Of a stretch of DNA of 64,000 nucleotides, positions 1 to 9,018 are shown piece by piece. The DNA lies in assembly GCA_902706205.1 (NCBI GenBank), contig CACSKA010000010.1, positions 124,001 through 188,000 of the forward strand, written 5' to 3'. The translations under genes were made by a program, and so were the position numbers. How positions within the stretch are numbered: the first letter of the stretch is position 1; every line of letters starts with the position of its first letter. Source of the DNA: Chryseobacterium sp. 18061. Its GTDB lineage: Bacteria; Pseudomonadota; Gammaproteobacteria; Enterobacterales; Enterobacteriaceae. A model generated the notes under the pieces. That model did not search any database. It was given only the letters and a program-made list of their open reading frames with translations, and was not told the origin of the DNA.

Positions 1-12
1 AGCTCAGGTGTT

Positions 13-216
13 ATGAAGATAATTTCCCGCGCGAAGGTAGCTAATGTCATTATTATTGGAAATAAAATAGTTTTAACAAATAGAAATAAAAGCAATATTG
101 AGATGCAATTAACGCTCCGTTTGGCGGGGGGGAAAGGACGGCGTTGTTGGGTCACCGATCCCCGAAATCATGCGGATTATGCGGTCGCGCGGTTAGAGTG
201 CGAAGGGTTGATGTAA
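13..216 (+). CDS. Possible small hypothetical protein (67 aa)
   Basis: An open frame of 67 codons begins with ATG just after an AGGTG stretch that could act as a ribosome binding site, although the spacing is short. The first half is AT-rich and the second half is GC-rich and basic, ending in a segment with WVTDPRNHADYAVARLECEG. I do not recognise the family. In E. coli the prepilin gene ppdD lies downstream of nadC on the other strand, and I see no ppdD start in these 286 bases. The frame could be a real small gene, a remnant, or chance. Confidence 0.25.
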   Translation: MKIISRAKVANVIIIGNKIVLTNRNKSNIEMQLTLRLAGGKGRRCWVTDPRNHADYAVARLECEGLM

Positions 217-253
217 AAAAATAAGCGTTGTGCAAATTATGTAGAATACATGT

Positions 254-284
254 AAGGCCCCTTCCTCGCAGGAAGAGGCCTCTT
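254..284 (-). terminator. Hairpin downstream of nadC
   Basis: AAGGCC-C-CTTCCT (254-266) pairs with AGGAAG-A-GGCCTCTT (270-284) around a three-base loop, with one mismatch. It sits immediately after the nadC stop. The T-run on the minus strand is weak, so it may be a poor terminator or a 3'-end stabilising hairpin. Confidence 0.5.
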
Positions 285-286
285 GG

Positions 287-1204
<918 letters not shown>

Positions 1205-1267
1205 TCATAAGTTATAAACATGCTACTCTGAACCGGATTTCTGCACCATATATTAAGGAGAGCCCGC

Positions 1268-1831
1268 ATGCAGTTACACGGTGGCTGGCTGGAGAACGCC
1301 CGTCGTGTTCCATCGCCGCATCATGATTGCCGCCCGGATGATGAAGCGCCTTCGCTGCTGGTGGTTCATAATATCAGTTTGCCGCCCGGTGAATTTGGTG
1401 GCCCGTGGATTGACGCATTATTCACTGGAACTATAGACTCCGAAGCACATCCTTTTTTCGCCGAAATTGCCCAATTACGTGTTTCAGCCCATTGTCTGAT
1501 TCGCCGTGACGGCGAAATCGTGCAGTATGTTCCCTTCGATAAACGCGCCTGGCATGCGGGTGTTTCACGCTACAACGGGCGCGAAAGATGTAATGATTTT
1601 TCGATTGGTATTGAACTGGAAGGCACGGATACTCTGGCATATACCGATGAACAATATCAGCAACTTGCGGCCCTGACCCAAGTGTTGATGTCGGCTTATC
1701 CGGCGATTGCCCGCAATATGACGGGCCACTGTGATATCGCACCTGAACGTAAAACCGATCCAGGCCCGGCGTTTGACTGGTCACGGTTTCGTTCTCTGGT
1801 GAGCCACCCGTCAGATAAGGAGATGACATGA
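1268..1831 (+). CDS. ampD: 1,6-anhydro-N-acetylmuramyl-L-alanine amidase
   Basis: AmpD is a cytoplasmic zinc amidase that cleaves the stem peptide from anhydro-muropeptides during peptidoglycan recycling. In species with inducible AmpC its loss raises beta-lactamase expression through AmpR. The product is 187 aa, a length I associate with Enterobacter AmpD (E. coli is 183). The zinc ligand pattern is visible: His34 in [11 protein letters not shown], then His and Asp in the late motif [17 protein letters not shown]. The start follows AAGGAGAG at good spacing. It overlaps ampE by four bases (ATGA), which suggests translational coupling. No AmpC or AmpR gene is in the window. Confidence 0.96.
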   Translation: MQLHGGWLENARRVPSPHHDCRPDDEAPSLLVVHNISLPPGEFGGPWIDALFTGTIDSEAHPFFAEIAQLRVSAHCLIRRDGEIVQYVPFDKRAWHAGVSRYNGRERCNDFSIGIELEGTDTLAYTDEQYQQLAALTQVLMSAYPAIARNMTGHCDIAPERKTDPGPAFDWSRFRSLVSHPSDKEMT

Positions 1832-2682
1832 CGCTGTTTACCACCTTACTGGTGTTGATCGCCGAACGTTTGTTCAAACTAGGCGAACACTGGCAACTCG
1901 ACCACCGGCTGGAAGTTCTTTTCCGCCGTATCAAGAACTATTCCTTTATTGGCACCGTGCTGATGACCGTCATCACGATGGCGATTGTGTATGTGTTGCA
2001 GCGCGCGCTGCTCGGGGTGTTGTTTAACGTTCCGCTGTTAGTGATGTGGATCCTGATTGGCCTGCTGTGTATTGGCGCGGGCAAGGTACGTTTGCATTAT
2101 CACGCCTATCTGAAAGCCGCTTCCCGTAACGATGCCCATGCGCGTGATGCGATGGCCACTGAGTTGACGCTGATTCATGGCGTTCCGCCGGGCTGTGATG
2201 AGCGAGAATTTCTGCGTGAGCTGCAAAATGCGCTGCTGTGGATTAACTATCGTTACTACCTCGCGCCGCTGTTCTGGTTCGTCGTCGGCGGTCCGTTCGG
2301 GCCAGTAACGCTGATGGGCTACGCGTTCCTGCGAGCGTGGCAAAGCTGGCTGGCGCGTTATCAGACGCCGCGTGACCGTCAGCAATCCGCAGTCGATGCC
2401 ATTTTGCACGTGCTGGACTGGGTGCCGGTGCGGCTGGTGGGCGTTGTGTACGCGTTGATTGGCCATGGTGAAAAAGCGCTGCCAGCGTGGTTCGCCTCGC
2501 TGGGCGATCGCCATACGTCGCAGTATCAGGTGCTGACTCGTCTGGCGCAGTTCTCGCTGGCGCGTGAGACGCATGTCGATAAAGTGGAAACGCCAAAAGC
2601 GGCGGTGTCGATGGCGAAGAAAGCTTCCTATGCGGTGGTGGTTATCATGGCGTTGCTGACGATTTACGGCACGCTGGTTTAA
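1828..2682 (+). CDS. ampE: Inner-membrane protein AmpE, regulatory partner of AmpD
   Basis: AmpE is an integral membrane protein encoded with ampD and proposed to act in beta-lactamase regulation; its biochemical role is not settled. The product is 284 aa and matches the E. coli protein in length and character. Hydrophobic stretches are seen near residues 40-85 (two segments), around 145-165, and at the extreme C-terminus ([17 protein letters not shown]). It overlaps the end of ampD by four bases. Two hairpins with T-tracts follow, the second of them inside the convergent GH43 gene. Confidence 0.95.
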   Translation: MTLFTTLLVLIAERLFKLGEHWQLDHRLEVLFRRIKNYSFIGTVLMTVITMAIVYVLQRALLGVLFNVPLLVMWILIGLLCIGAGKVRLHYHAYLKAASRNDAHARDAMATELTLIHGVPPGCDEREFLRELQNALLWINYRYYLAPLFWFVVGGPFGPVTLMGYAFLRAWQSWLARYQTPRDRQQSAVDAILHVLDWVPVRLVGVVYALIGHGEKALPAWFASLGDRHTSQYQVLTRLAQFSLARETHVDKVETPKAAVSMAKKASYAVVVIMALLTIYGTLV

Positions 2683-2710
2683 TACCCTGCAACTCTAATT
2701 ATTTGGGTAT

Positions 2711-2731
2711 AACAGCGTGCCGCTGTTTTTA
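2711..2731 (+). terminator. Intrinsic terminator after ampE
   Basis: AACAGCG, a TGC loop and CGCTGTT form a perfect 7-bp stem followed by TTT. It overlaps the stop codon of the convergent GH43 gene. Confidence 0.7.
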
Positions 2732-3679
2732 CAGAGAGTCCGCATGCGGGATGCCGAAATCAGGCATCCCGTTTTCTTTCCAGTGGATAAGCTTCAAACG
2801 GGTATGACGGTTCGGATCGTACAGCGGGTCACCTTCGATTTCGGTATAGTTCCGGGCATGATAAACCAGCACATCGTCACCGTTCGGGGTTTGAGTAAAG
2901 CTGTTATGCCCCGGCCCGTACTGCTTGTTTTCATAGCTGGTAGTGAACACCGGCTGCGTTGATTTATGCCAGTTGCTGGCCTGCATCGGGTCGGCGTCGA
3001 TATCAATCCATAACAGCCCCATGCAGTAGTTTTCATCGGTGGCGCTGGCGGAATAACTAACGAACAGTTTGTCGTTATGAACCAGCACTGCCGGGCCTTC
3101 GTTAACCAGAAAACCGCGACACTCCCAGTCAAATTCCGGTTTGCTGAGCATTACCGGATTGCCCTTAATCGTCCACAGATTTTCCAGTTCGGCCAGATAC
3201 AGATTGGTGTTTCCGGCGATATCCGGCGCCTTCTGCGCCCACAGATACCACTGCTTTCCCTGATGTTCAAACGTCGTGGCGTCGAGGGCAAAGGTATCAA
3301 ACTGCGTCTTCACCTGGCCTTTCTCCCACCACATACCCGTCAGCGGATCGGCGTCGTCACAGGTCAGGGCGAACATCCGGTGCTGGAACATTCCAAGCGT
3401 ATCCAAATCATGGGTATGCGTCGCGGCAAAATAGATAACCCAGGTGCCGTCGATACAGTGCAGTTCTGGCGCCCAGATGAGCTGGCTCATCGGGCCGGTG
3501 TCGGGTTTGCGCCACACAACCACCGGTTCGGCTGTGCGTAATCCGTCGATATCAGCAGCGCGGCGAATTTCCAGCCGGTCATATTCCGGCACCGAGGCAA
3601 TGAAGTAATACAGGCCGTCATGGCGCAGGATAAACGGGTCCGCACGCTGCTCAATAAATGGGTTTAGCCAGTGGCTCAT
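2729..3679 (-). CDS. GH43 family glycosidase (arabinosidase/xylosidase type), cytoplasmic
   Basis: The 316-aa product looks like a five-bladed beta-propeller glycoside hydrolase of family 43, which releases arabinose or xylose from pentose oligosaccharides. The expected catalytic triad is visible: Asp14 in RADPFIL (base), Asp133 in ALDATTF (pKa modulator) and Glu194 in NEGPAVL (acid), with the conserved His258 in GPGHNSF. There is no signal peptide, so it should act on imported oligosaccharide in the cytoplasm. It is last in the operon and overlaps the symporter gene by four bases, which ties its substrate to that transporter. The exact specificity cannot be read from sequence. Confidence 0.85.
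   Translation of the reverse strand: MSHWLNPFIEQRADPFILRHDGLYYFIASVPEYDRLEIRRAADIDGLRTAEPVVVWRKPDTGPMSQLIWAPELHCIDGTWVIYFAATHTHDLDTLGMFQHRMFALTCDDADPLTGMWWEKGQVKTQFDTFALDATTFEHQGKQWYLWAQKAPDIAGNTNLYLAELENLWTIKGNPVMLSKPEFDWECRGFLVNEGPAVLVHNDKLFVSYSASATDENYCMGLLWIDIDADPMQASNWHKSTQPVFTTSYENKQYGPGHNSFTQTPNGDDVLVYHARNYTEIEGDPLYDPNRHTRLKLIHWKENGMPDFGIPHADSL
2747..2780 (+). terminator. Second terminator-like hairpin read on the ampE strand, inside the GH43 3' end
   Basis: CGGGATGCC (2747-2755), a 7-base loop and GGCATCCCG (2763-2771) form a perfect 9-bp stem followed by TTTTCTTTCC on the plus strand. It lies within the last codons of the convergent GH43 gene and could block read-through from ampE. 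On the minus strand no T-run follows it. Confidence 0.5.
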
Positions 3680-5079
3680 TGTGGTTTCCTCACCAGTTCA
3701 GCCTGTTGCTGATAGTCACTCAGTTCACGATAATTCTGGCGACGTTTTTCCAGGTCGGACTGAATCTTCTTCATCATTTCACGATCCACTTTCAGCAGGC
3801 GCACCACGCCAGCAGTGATCAGATAGCCCACGCCTGGAATGATGCTGAACAGCAGGACAATGCCGTTCAGCGCTGCCGGGCTTTGTGCTTTCGCACCCGC
3901 ATCGTAACCGTACCAGGAGAGCAGGAAGCCGACCATCGCGCCCGCTACCGCCAGCCCGACTTTCAGGAAGAACAGATTACCTGAGAAGCTGATGCCGGTG
4001 ATGCGTTTGCCCGTTTTCCATTCGCCGTAGTCATCGACGTCCGCCATCAGCGACCAGTGCAGCGGGGATGGGATCTGATGCAGGATGTTGAGCAGGAAGT
4101 AGAGCACCATTATCATCATCGTGGCGTGCGGGTCGAAGAAATAGAAGGCACAGGAGAAAATCGCCAGCACGATGTTGGTCCAGAAGAACACTTGCAGCTT
4201 GCACCAGCGGTCGGTCAGTACTTTCGCCAGCATACTGCCAATCATCATACCCACGACGCCGAGGCTGATAAACAGTGTCGCGAAATGGGTACTTTGCTGC
4301 ATCACCCAGGTAACGTAATACATGGTCGCTGCCATGCGGATAAAGCCAGGGCAGACGTTGCTCAGGGTCAGCAGCAGAATGCGCACCCACTGATCGTTTT
4401 TCCACACGTCCTTCAGGTCACGCTTTAATTCATCATTGGTTTGCACCGCCGGACGTACACGTTCGCGCACGGTTGCGAAACAGAACAGGAACATACACAT
4501 GCCGATAAACGCCAACACGGTCATCGCCATCTGGTAGCCTTTGGCTTTGTTATCGCCGCCAAACCAGTCGGCCATTGGCAGCAGCGTCAGCGATAGCAGC
4601 AGTGTGGCGATGCCGACCATCACGAAACGATAGGACTGGCACGCCACGCGTTCTTTTGGGTCATTGGTGATAACGCTGCCGAGCGAGCAATAAGGAATGT
4701 TGATTGCCGTGTAGGTAATCGACAGCAGGAAATAGGTGACGAAGGCATAGATAACTTTGCTGTTGTAGCTCCATTCCGGGGTGGTGAACATCATCACGCT
4801 GAATAGCGCGTAGGGGAACGCAATCCACAACAGCCAAGGGCGGAAGCGGCCATATTTGCTGCGGGTGCGGTCCGCCATTGCGCCCATAAGCGGGTCGGTG
4901 ACCGCATCAATAACGCGAATCGATAGCAGTAATACCCCGACAAGTGCAGGCGAGAGCCCAAAAATATCGGTATAAAAGTAGTTAACAAACAACATAATGG
5001 CGCCGAAGATGATGTTGCATCCCGCGTCGCCCATGCCATAGCCGATTTTTTCTTTAACCGTTAATTTGTTGTTTTCCAT
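3676..5079 (-). CDS. Glycoside-pentoside-hexuronide (GPH):cation symporter
   Basis: The 467-aa inner-membrane protein has about 12 hydrophobic segments and belongs to the MelB/XynP/YicJ-type GPH family within the major facilitator superfamily. It imports a glycoside with Na+ or H+. Family signatures are GYGMGDAGCN near the N-terminus and DAVTDPLMGAMADRTRSKYGRFRPW around residues 57-81, with GSVITNDPKERV in the central loop. It overlaps the GH43 gene by four bases, the classic transporter-plus-glycosidase pairing (compare xynTB-type operons), so a xylo- or arabino-oligosaccharide is the likely cargo. The start ATG follows GAGG. Confidence 0.9.
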   Translation of the reverse strand: MENNKLTVKEKIGYGMGDAGCNIIFGAIMLFVNYFYTDIFGLSPALVGVLLLSIRVIDAVTDPLMGAMADRTRSKYGRFRPWLLWIAFPYALFSVMMFTTPEWSYNSKVIYAFVTYFLLSITYTAINIPYCSLGSVITNDPKERVACQSYRFVMVGIATLLLSLTLLPMADWFGGDNKAKGYQMAMTVLAFIGMCMFLFCFATVRERVRPAVQTNDELKRDLKDVWKNDQWVRILLLTLSNVCPGFIRMAATMYYVTWVMQQSTHFATLFISLGVVGMMIGSMLAKVLTDRWCKLQVFFWTNIVLAIFSCAFYFFDPHATMMIMVLYFLLNILHQIPSPLHWSLMADVDDYGEWKTGKRITGISFSGNLFFLKVGLAVAGAMVGFLLSWYGYDAGAKAQSPAALNGIVLLFSIIPGVGYLITAGVVRLLKVDREMMKKIQSDLEKRRQNYRELSDYQQQAELVRKPQ

Positions 5080-5200
5080 CGACGTTTCCTCGCCATGAGA
5101 TATGCAGTCGATTATTCACGGACGATGGCAATATTGCGTTGCAGGAATGCGGTGCTGATATGGATAAATGAGCTGTGCAGAAGAAAGTGTGAGGAAGGTA

Positions 5201-5237
5201 ACATGCTGCTGTAGCGGTTTCAGCCGCTACAGCATGT
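5201..5237 (-). other. Intercistronic hairpin between PTS and symporter genes
   Basis: TAGCGG and CCGCTA close the core of a long stem extended by CATGCTG on one side and CAGCATG on the other, with a 3-base bulge. It falls just after the EIIBC stop codon in the 164-base gap before the symporter. There is only a short pyrimidine tract after it on the minus strand, so partial termination or mRNA stabilisation is more likely than full termination. Confidence 0.5.
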
Positions 5238-5243
5238 GGATAA

Positions 5244-6611
5244 TTAGCGTAAATCGGTGGCGGGAACCAGCAGGCGACTCTTGCCGTAGATAATGGTGAG
5301 AATTGCCGGAACGCTGAAGGCCACTGCAATCGCAATCACTTCGTAAATGGCTTTCGAATCCGGGCCGCTGAACAGACCGAGCTCAAAGACGTTTAGCACC
5401 GGCAAGAAGCTATAGGTTTTAACCCGCAGGAAGCCGGTGATAGCACCACCCATTGCCGCGCCGATACAGCCGAAGATAAATAGCATCCGATATTTCAGGT
5501 TTACGCCGTACAGCGCTGGTTCGGTGATGCCGAAAAACGCGGAGATAGAGGCGGAAATCGCGAGCTGTTTATCTTTCAGGTTACGGGCGATAAAGATGGC
5601 CCCGAACGCCGCACCAAACTGGCCCATGACCGCCGACATAAACATTGCCATTACAGTGTCGTAGCCGTTGACCTGCATATTGATGAGCGCTATCGGGATG
5701 ATCCCCCAGTGCACGCCGAACACGACAAAAAATTGGCCAATGCCGGCCAGTAGCGCCCCGGACAGTACCGGACTCAGGTTATACAGCCAAGTGTAACCGT
5801 TGGCGATACCCATCCCCACGTAGTCGGCAATCGGGCCAATCACCGTGAAGACAACGAAACCACACACCAGCAGAGACAGGCACGGCACGAAGACCAGCGC
5901 GGCCACTTCCGGAACCACTTTTTTAAACCAGCGCTCGACGTAGCTCAGGAACCACACCGCGAAAATTGCCGGGATCACCGCGCCGCCATAGATTTTCAGC
6001 GGGAAGGTGAGGTGGAAAATCTCAATGCTGTTTGGCGTGGCGGCATCCGTTAACGGGAAGATCATCGCCGCGGTCAGCGCTAGCGCGGTAAAGCGATTGG
6101 TTTTGAATTTATCGGATGCGGTGACGGCGATAAACAGCGGCAGCATCACGAACACCCCGCTTGAGAGCGCGTTCAGCACCACGAACAGCCAGGATTTGGT
6201 GGAAATCAGATCCATCGTTTGCAGCAAAACGACCAATCCTTTGACCACCCCGACGCCCGCCAGTACGCCGATGTACGGCGTGAAAATGGCGGAGAGCGTT
6301 GCCAGCATCCGGTTGAACAACGAGCTTTTTTGCGCAGGCTGTGCGGCGGGCGCGTTGCCGTCCGAGAGGATTGGGCTCATCGCCGCGAACACGTTCTCAA
6401 CTTTAGGGCCGATAACAATCTGGAACTGGCTGCCGTTGTTCACCAGCTTCACCACTTCTGGCAGCGCGTACAGCTGCTCTTCATTGATTTTGCTGTCGTC
6501 TTTCAGGTTCAGACGCAGACGGGTGGCGCAATGAGTGGCGTGAACCACATTTTCCTTACCGCCAACGGCGGCGAGGATCTGCTCTGCTATGGGTAAGTAT
6601 GAAGTCGCCAT
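5244..6611 (-). CDS. PTS EIIBC permease, beta-glucoside/sucrose-type family
   Basis: The 455-aa protein joins an N-terminal EIIB domain (about residues 1-85) to a membrane EIIC domain (about 105-445). The phosphorylated cysteine is Cys28 in HATHCATRLRL, and the EIIC motif FGITEPALYGV is present. It phosphorylates an imported sugar at the inner membrane. The linker SDGNAPAAQPAQKSS is Ala/Pro-rich. There is no EIIA domain and none is encoded nearby, so it probably borrows EIIA-Glc (Crr), as other EIIBC permeases of this class do. It lies between the SIS gene and the symporter. The sugar is unknown. Confidence 0.9.
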   Translation of the reverse strand: MATSYLPIAEQILAAVGGKENVVHATHCATRLRLNLKDDSKINEEQLYALPEVVKLVNNGSQFQIVIGPKVENVFAAMSPILSDGNAPAAQPAQKSSLFNRMLATLSAIFTPYIGVLAGVGVVKGLVVLLQTMDLISTKSWLFVVLNALSSGVFVMLPLFIAVTASDKFKTNRFTALALTAAMIFPLTDAATPNSIEIFHLTFPLKIYGGAVIPAIFAVWFLSYVERWFKKVVPEVAALVFVPCLSLLVCGFVVFTVIGPIADYVGMGIANGYTWLYNLSPVLSGALLAGIGQFFVVFGVHWGIIPIALINMQVNGYDTVMAMFMSAVMGQFGAAFGAIFIARNLKDKQLAISASISAFFGITEPALYGVNLKYRMLFIFGCIGAAMGGAITGFLRVKTYSFLPVLNVFELGLFSGPDSKAIYEVIAIAVAFSVPAILTIIYGKSRLLVPATDLR

Positions 6612-6650
6612 GGTGAAGCACCTTATAAGTCAGAGGGTACGGTTGGCTAA

Positions 6651-7721
6651 TCAGGCGTAGTCGCCAGGTTTGGTTTTACTTTTCACGGCAATGCCAAAGT
6701 CGGTAAAGATGCGTTGTGGCAGGTTGTTGCCTTTCCCCTCGGCGATGTGATGAGCGAGGATCTGGAACGGGATAATCATCAGCAGCGGCAGCACGGTTTC
6801 CGGCATATCGACGTTCAGCGCCAGCGTATGTGGGTCATCGCTGTTGCCCGGCATGACGGTGTAAACGTACTGGGTGTGGCGCTGTTGGTACTGGCGCAGC
6901 AGGTTCAGACGCTCGCGGGCCACGCTCGGCACGTCGAGGAAAAATAGCCGGTGCTGCGGGTTAATTTCGAAATACGGGCCGTGCATAAACACTTCCATTT
7001 CAATGCCCTGAGATGGCACGCGCACGGTTTCGGTGAATTTGGTCGCCATTTCCATGCATACGCCAACCGCCGGGCCGTAGCCGATGCTGGTGAAGCGTGG
7101 GGAGGCGATGAGACTGTCCTGCCAGCGGGTGAAAAATGATTCGGTGGTGTCGATGATGGCCGGGATTGCGTTCACGGCTTCGCGCAATGTCGCCAGCTCT
7201 TGCAGCTCACGCGTATCATCAATCGCCCCAACGGCGTGAGCGTGACGCAAGCCCATCAGCATTAGCGTCAGAATGGTGGCGACGTAGCCTTTGGTCACGT
7301 AGCCCACGCGCTCTTCGCCGATATCCAGCAGCACAAAGGTGTCTGCCGTTTTGGCCAGCTCACTTTGCGGTTTGCTGGTTACGCCGACGGTTTTCACGGG
7401 ATAGTGTTTTTTCAGTGCCGTCAGGGCGTGCAGGGTAGAGGTGCTTTCCCCGCTCTGAGAAACCGCCACCACCGTACGAATGGCAGGATTATGCTTCTCG
7501 AAATGCTGATAGTGGAACGGCTCAGCGATAGTTACGCGCACATCAGACAGGCTTTCGATGTAGTACTTGGCGCTGATCGCTGCGTTGACGCTTGATCCAG
7601 TTGCCAGCAGCAGCCACTCATTTTCGTCTTCGATTACCGGGATTGACGCCGGATAGTTATTCAGGATTTGCGACAATGTCGCGTGTTCTTCGTGGATGTA
7701 AGTCATCATAGTCGGATTCAT
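6651..7721 (-). CDS. SIS-domain phosphosugar isomerase/deglycase (GlmS-C / FrlB / FraB-like)
   Basis: The 356-aa protein carries two sugar-isomerase (SIS) domains like the C-terminal half of GlmS, without the glutaminase domain. The first phosphate-binding loop is ATGSS at 40-44, and the second is SQSGEST at 88-94. Glu231 in KFTETV and His247 in FMHGPY have the 16-residue spacing of the catalytic Glu/His pair of GlmS (488/504) and FraB (214/230). This supports a real enzyme acting on an aldose/ketose phosphate or ketosamine phosphate. It is the first gene of the operon, just after the LacI-type operator, and probably acts on the sugar phosphate delivered by the adjacent EIIBC. Confidence 0.85.
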   Translation of the reverse strand: MNPTMMTYIHEEHATLSQILNNYPASIPVIEDENEWLLLATGSSVNAAISAKYYIESLSDVRVTIAEPFHYQHFEKHNPAIRTVVAVSQSGESTSTLHALTALKKHYPVKTVGVTSKPQSELAKTADTFVLLDIGEERVGYVTKGYVATILTLMLMGLRHAHAVGAIDDTRELQELATLREAVNAIPAIIDTTESFFTRWQDSLIASPRFTSIGYGPAVGVCMEMATKFTETVRVPSQGIEMEVFMHGPYFEINPQHRLFFLDVPSVARERLNLLRQYQQRHTQYVYTVMPGNSDDPHTLALNVDMPETVLPLLMIIPFQILAHHIAEGKGNNLPQRIFTDFGIAVKSKTKPGDYA

Positions 7722-7744
7722 CTTGCCCTCTCTGTGTCGAAAAC

Positions 7745-7760
7745 CTGAAAACGTTTTCAG
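7745..7760. promoter_or_regulatory. LacI-family operator
   Basis: CTGAAAACGTTTTCAG is a perfect 16-bp palindrome with the central CG typical of LacI/GalR operators. It overlaps the expected transcription start of the SIS operon and is presumably bound by the adjacent regulator at 7874-8914. Confidence 0.85.
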
Positions 7761-7761
7761 T

Positions 7762-7791
7762 AAAATATGATCAGGGAAAATGATTGGTCAA
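7762..7791 (-). promoter_or_regulatory. Promoter of the SIS-PTS-symporter-GH43 operon
   Basis: Read on the minus strand, TTGACC (7791-7786) and TATTTT (7767-7762) are separated by 18 bases. The operator lies immediately downstream, in position for repression by steric block. Confidence 0.65.
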
Positions 7792-7805
7792 TTTAATGAT
7801 CTCAG

Positions 7806-7827
7806 GTATGTGATTTAGATCGATTTA
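7806..7827 (-). promoter_or_regulatory. Candidate CRP site
   Basis: ATGTGATTTAGATCGATTTA has one perfect TGTGA half and a weak second half. Its centre is about 61-62 bases upstream of the predicted start, the class I position. The match is partial. Confidence 0.5.
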
Positions 7828-7830
7828 CAG

Positions 7831-7856
7831 GCCCGGTTAGCGCAGTACCACCGGGC
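7831..7856. repeat. REP-like palindromic unit
   Basis: GCCCGGTTAGCGCAGTACCACCGGGC-type sequence matches the enterobacterial REP pattern (GCCCGGT..GCGC..ACCGGGC). It lies between the end of the lacI-type gene and the SIS operon promoter. Confidence 0.6.
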
Positions 7857-7873
7857 AAGGTCGAGGGAAGGAA

Positions 7874-8914
7874 TTAAGCAGATTCGCCGGTAATGAGCTG
7901 GGGGATTATCTCTGATGCGTCAGGCAACATGTCCTGCAATAGGGTCATCATTTGACGGATAACCTGTTGCCCTAACACATTATTCTGATGATCGACGGTA
8001 GTCAGGCGTGGAATATAATATTCGCTGCCGGGGAAGTATTCACAGCTGGCAACGGCGATATCGTTCGGTACATTCAGGCCGTTGTCTTTGAGAGCGCGAA
8101 TGGCACCCATCGCCACACGGTCGTTGATCGCCAGTAACGCCTGGGGCAGGGCGCGCCCGGATTTCAGCAGTCGCGAAATGGCCTCATAACCGTGCTGGGA
8201 GTAGAAGTTGGTTTCGATGATATGCGCGTTGTCAGCGTCGATCTCAGCCTGTCGCAGGGTGTCGCGGAAGGCACTGACACGCTGGCCTGTCATGTATACG
8301 CCCGGCGAACCGCCGATAAACGCGATGTCGCGATGACCTTTCTCCAACAAATATTTGGTCACCATTTTCACGCAGTTCACCTGATCGCGCTGCAGGCAGG
8401 TGTAATCGTAATGAGCCAGTTTTCGCCCCACTACAATCACCGGTAGCGTGGTAATAAGTTTCTGTAAACCATCGAGATAGCCTTCTGGGATTTTCAGATA
8501 ATCGATGTTGCCGCCGAGGATAATCACCCCGTCGAGCTGGCTGTCGATGATGCTGCTGAAAATCTGATCTTCGGCGATCACCTGGCTTGAATCGGTGCGC
8601 TTGTTGGCGGATTGCGTATCGAACAGCACGATTTTGTAGCCCGCCTGCAAACAGGATTTTTCAATCTGTTCGACCAGAATGGCGAAGTAAGGACTGGTGA
8701 TGTCGGAAACCACAACGGCCAGCGTCATGCTCTTGCGGGAGATCATGCTGCGGGCCATCAGGTTCGGGCTGAAATTGTGATCGTCGATGACTTTTTGTAC
8801 TTTCTCGCGCGTCTTGTCAGACACCCAGCTGTTGTTGTTCAGCACCCGTGAAACAGTCGCGATGGAGACGTTCGCCAGTTCGGCAATGTCTTTGATCGTC
8901 AGGTTCTTTTTCAT
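7874..8914 (-). CDS. LacI/GalR family transcriptional regulator
   Basis: The N-terminal helix-turn-helix TIKDIAELANVSIATVSRVLNNN is typical LacI family, followed by a periplasmic-binding-protein-like effector domain with ITSPYFAILVEQIE and AINDRVAMGAIRALKDNG. It most likely represses the adjacent operon through the palindrome at 7745-7760. The ATG at 8914 gives 346 aa. A GTG three codons upstream (8923) also lies in frame, but its spacing from AAGGA is only three bases, so ATG is preferred. The effector is probably a sugar phosphate or the imported sugar. Confidence 0.9.
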   Translation of the reverse strand: MKKNLTIKDIAELANVSIATVSRVLNNNSWVSDKTREKVQKVIDDHNFSPNLMARSMISRKSMTLAVVVSDITSPYFAILVEQIEKSCLQAGYKIVLFDTQSANKRTDSSQVIAEDQIFSSIIDSQLDGVIILGGNIDYLKIPEGYLDGLQKLITTLPVIVVGRKLAHYDYTCLQRDQVNCVKMVTKYLLEKGHRDIAFIGGSPGVYMTGQRVSAFRDTLRQAEIDADNAHIIETNFYSQHGYEAISRLLKSGRALPQALLAINDRVAMGAIRALKDNGLNVPNDIAVASCEYFPGSEYYIPRLTTVDHQNNVLGQQVIRQMMTLLQDMLPDASEIIPQLITGESA

Positions 8915-8980
8915 CGGTCGCACGCATCCTTTTGTCGGCTGTTACCGCTGGATGGTACATCTTTTTGGGCGGGGGAGAAA

Positions 8981-9010
8981 CGCTCTGTACCCGCAATGAG
9001 GTACAGAGCG
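8981..9010 (-). terminator. Intrinsic terminator after aroP
   Basis: CGCTCTGTACC (8981-8991) and GGTACAGAGCG (9000-9010) form a perfect 11-bp stem, followed on the minus strand by TTTCTCCC. It separates aroP from the LacI-type gene. Confidence 0.75.
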
Positions 9011-9018
9011 TGAAGGGA

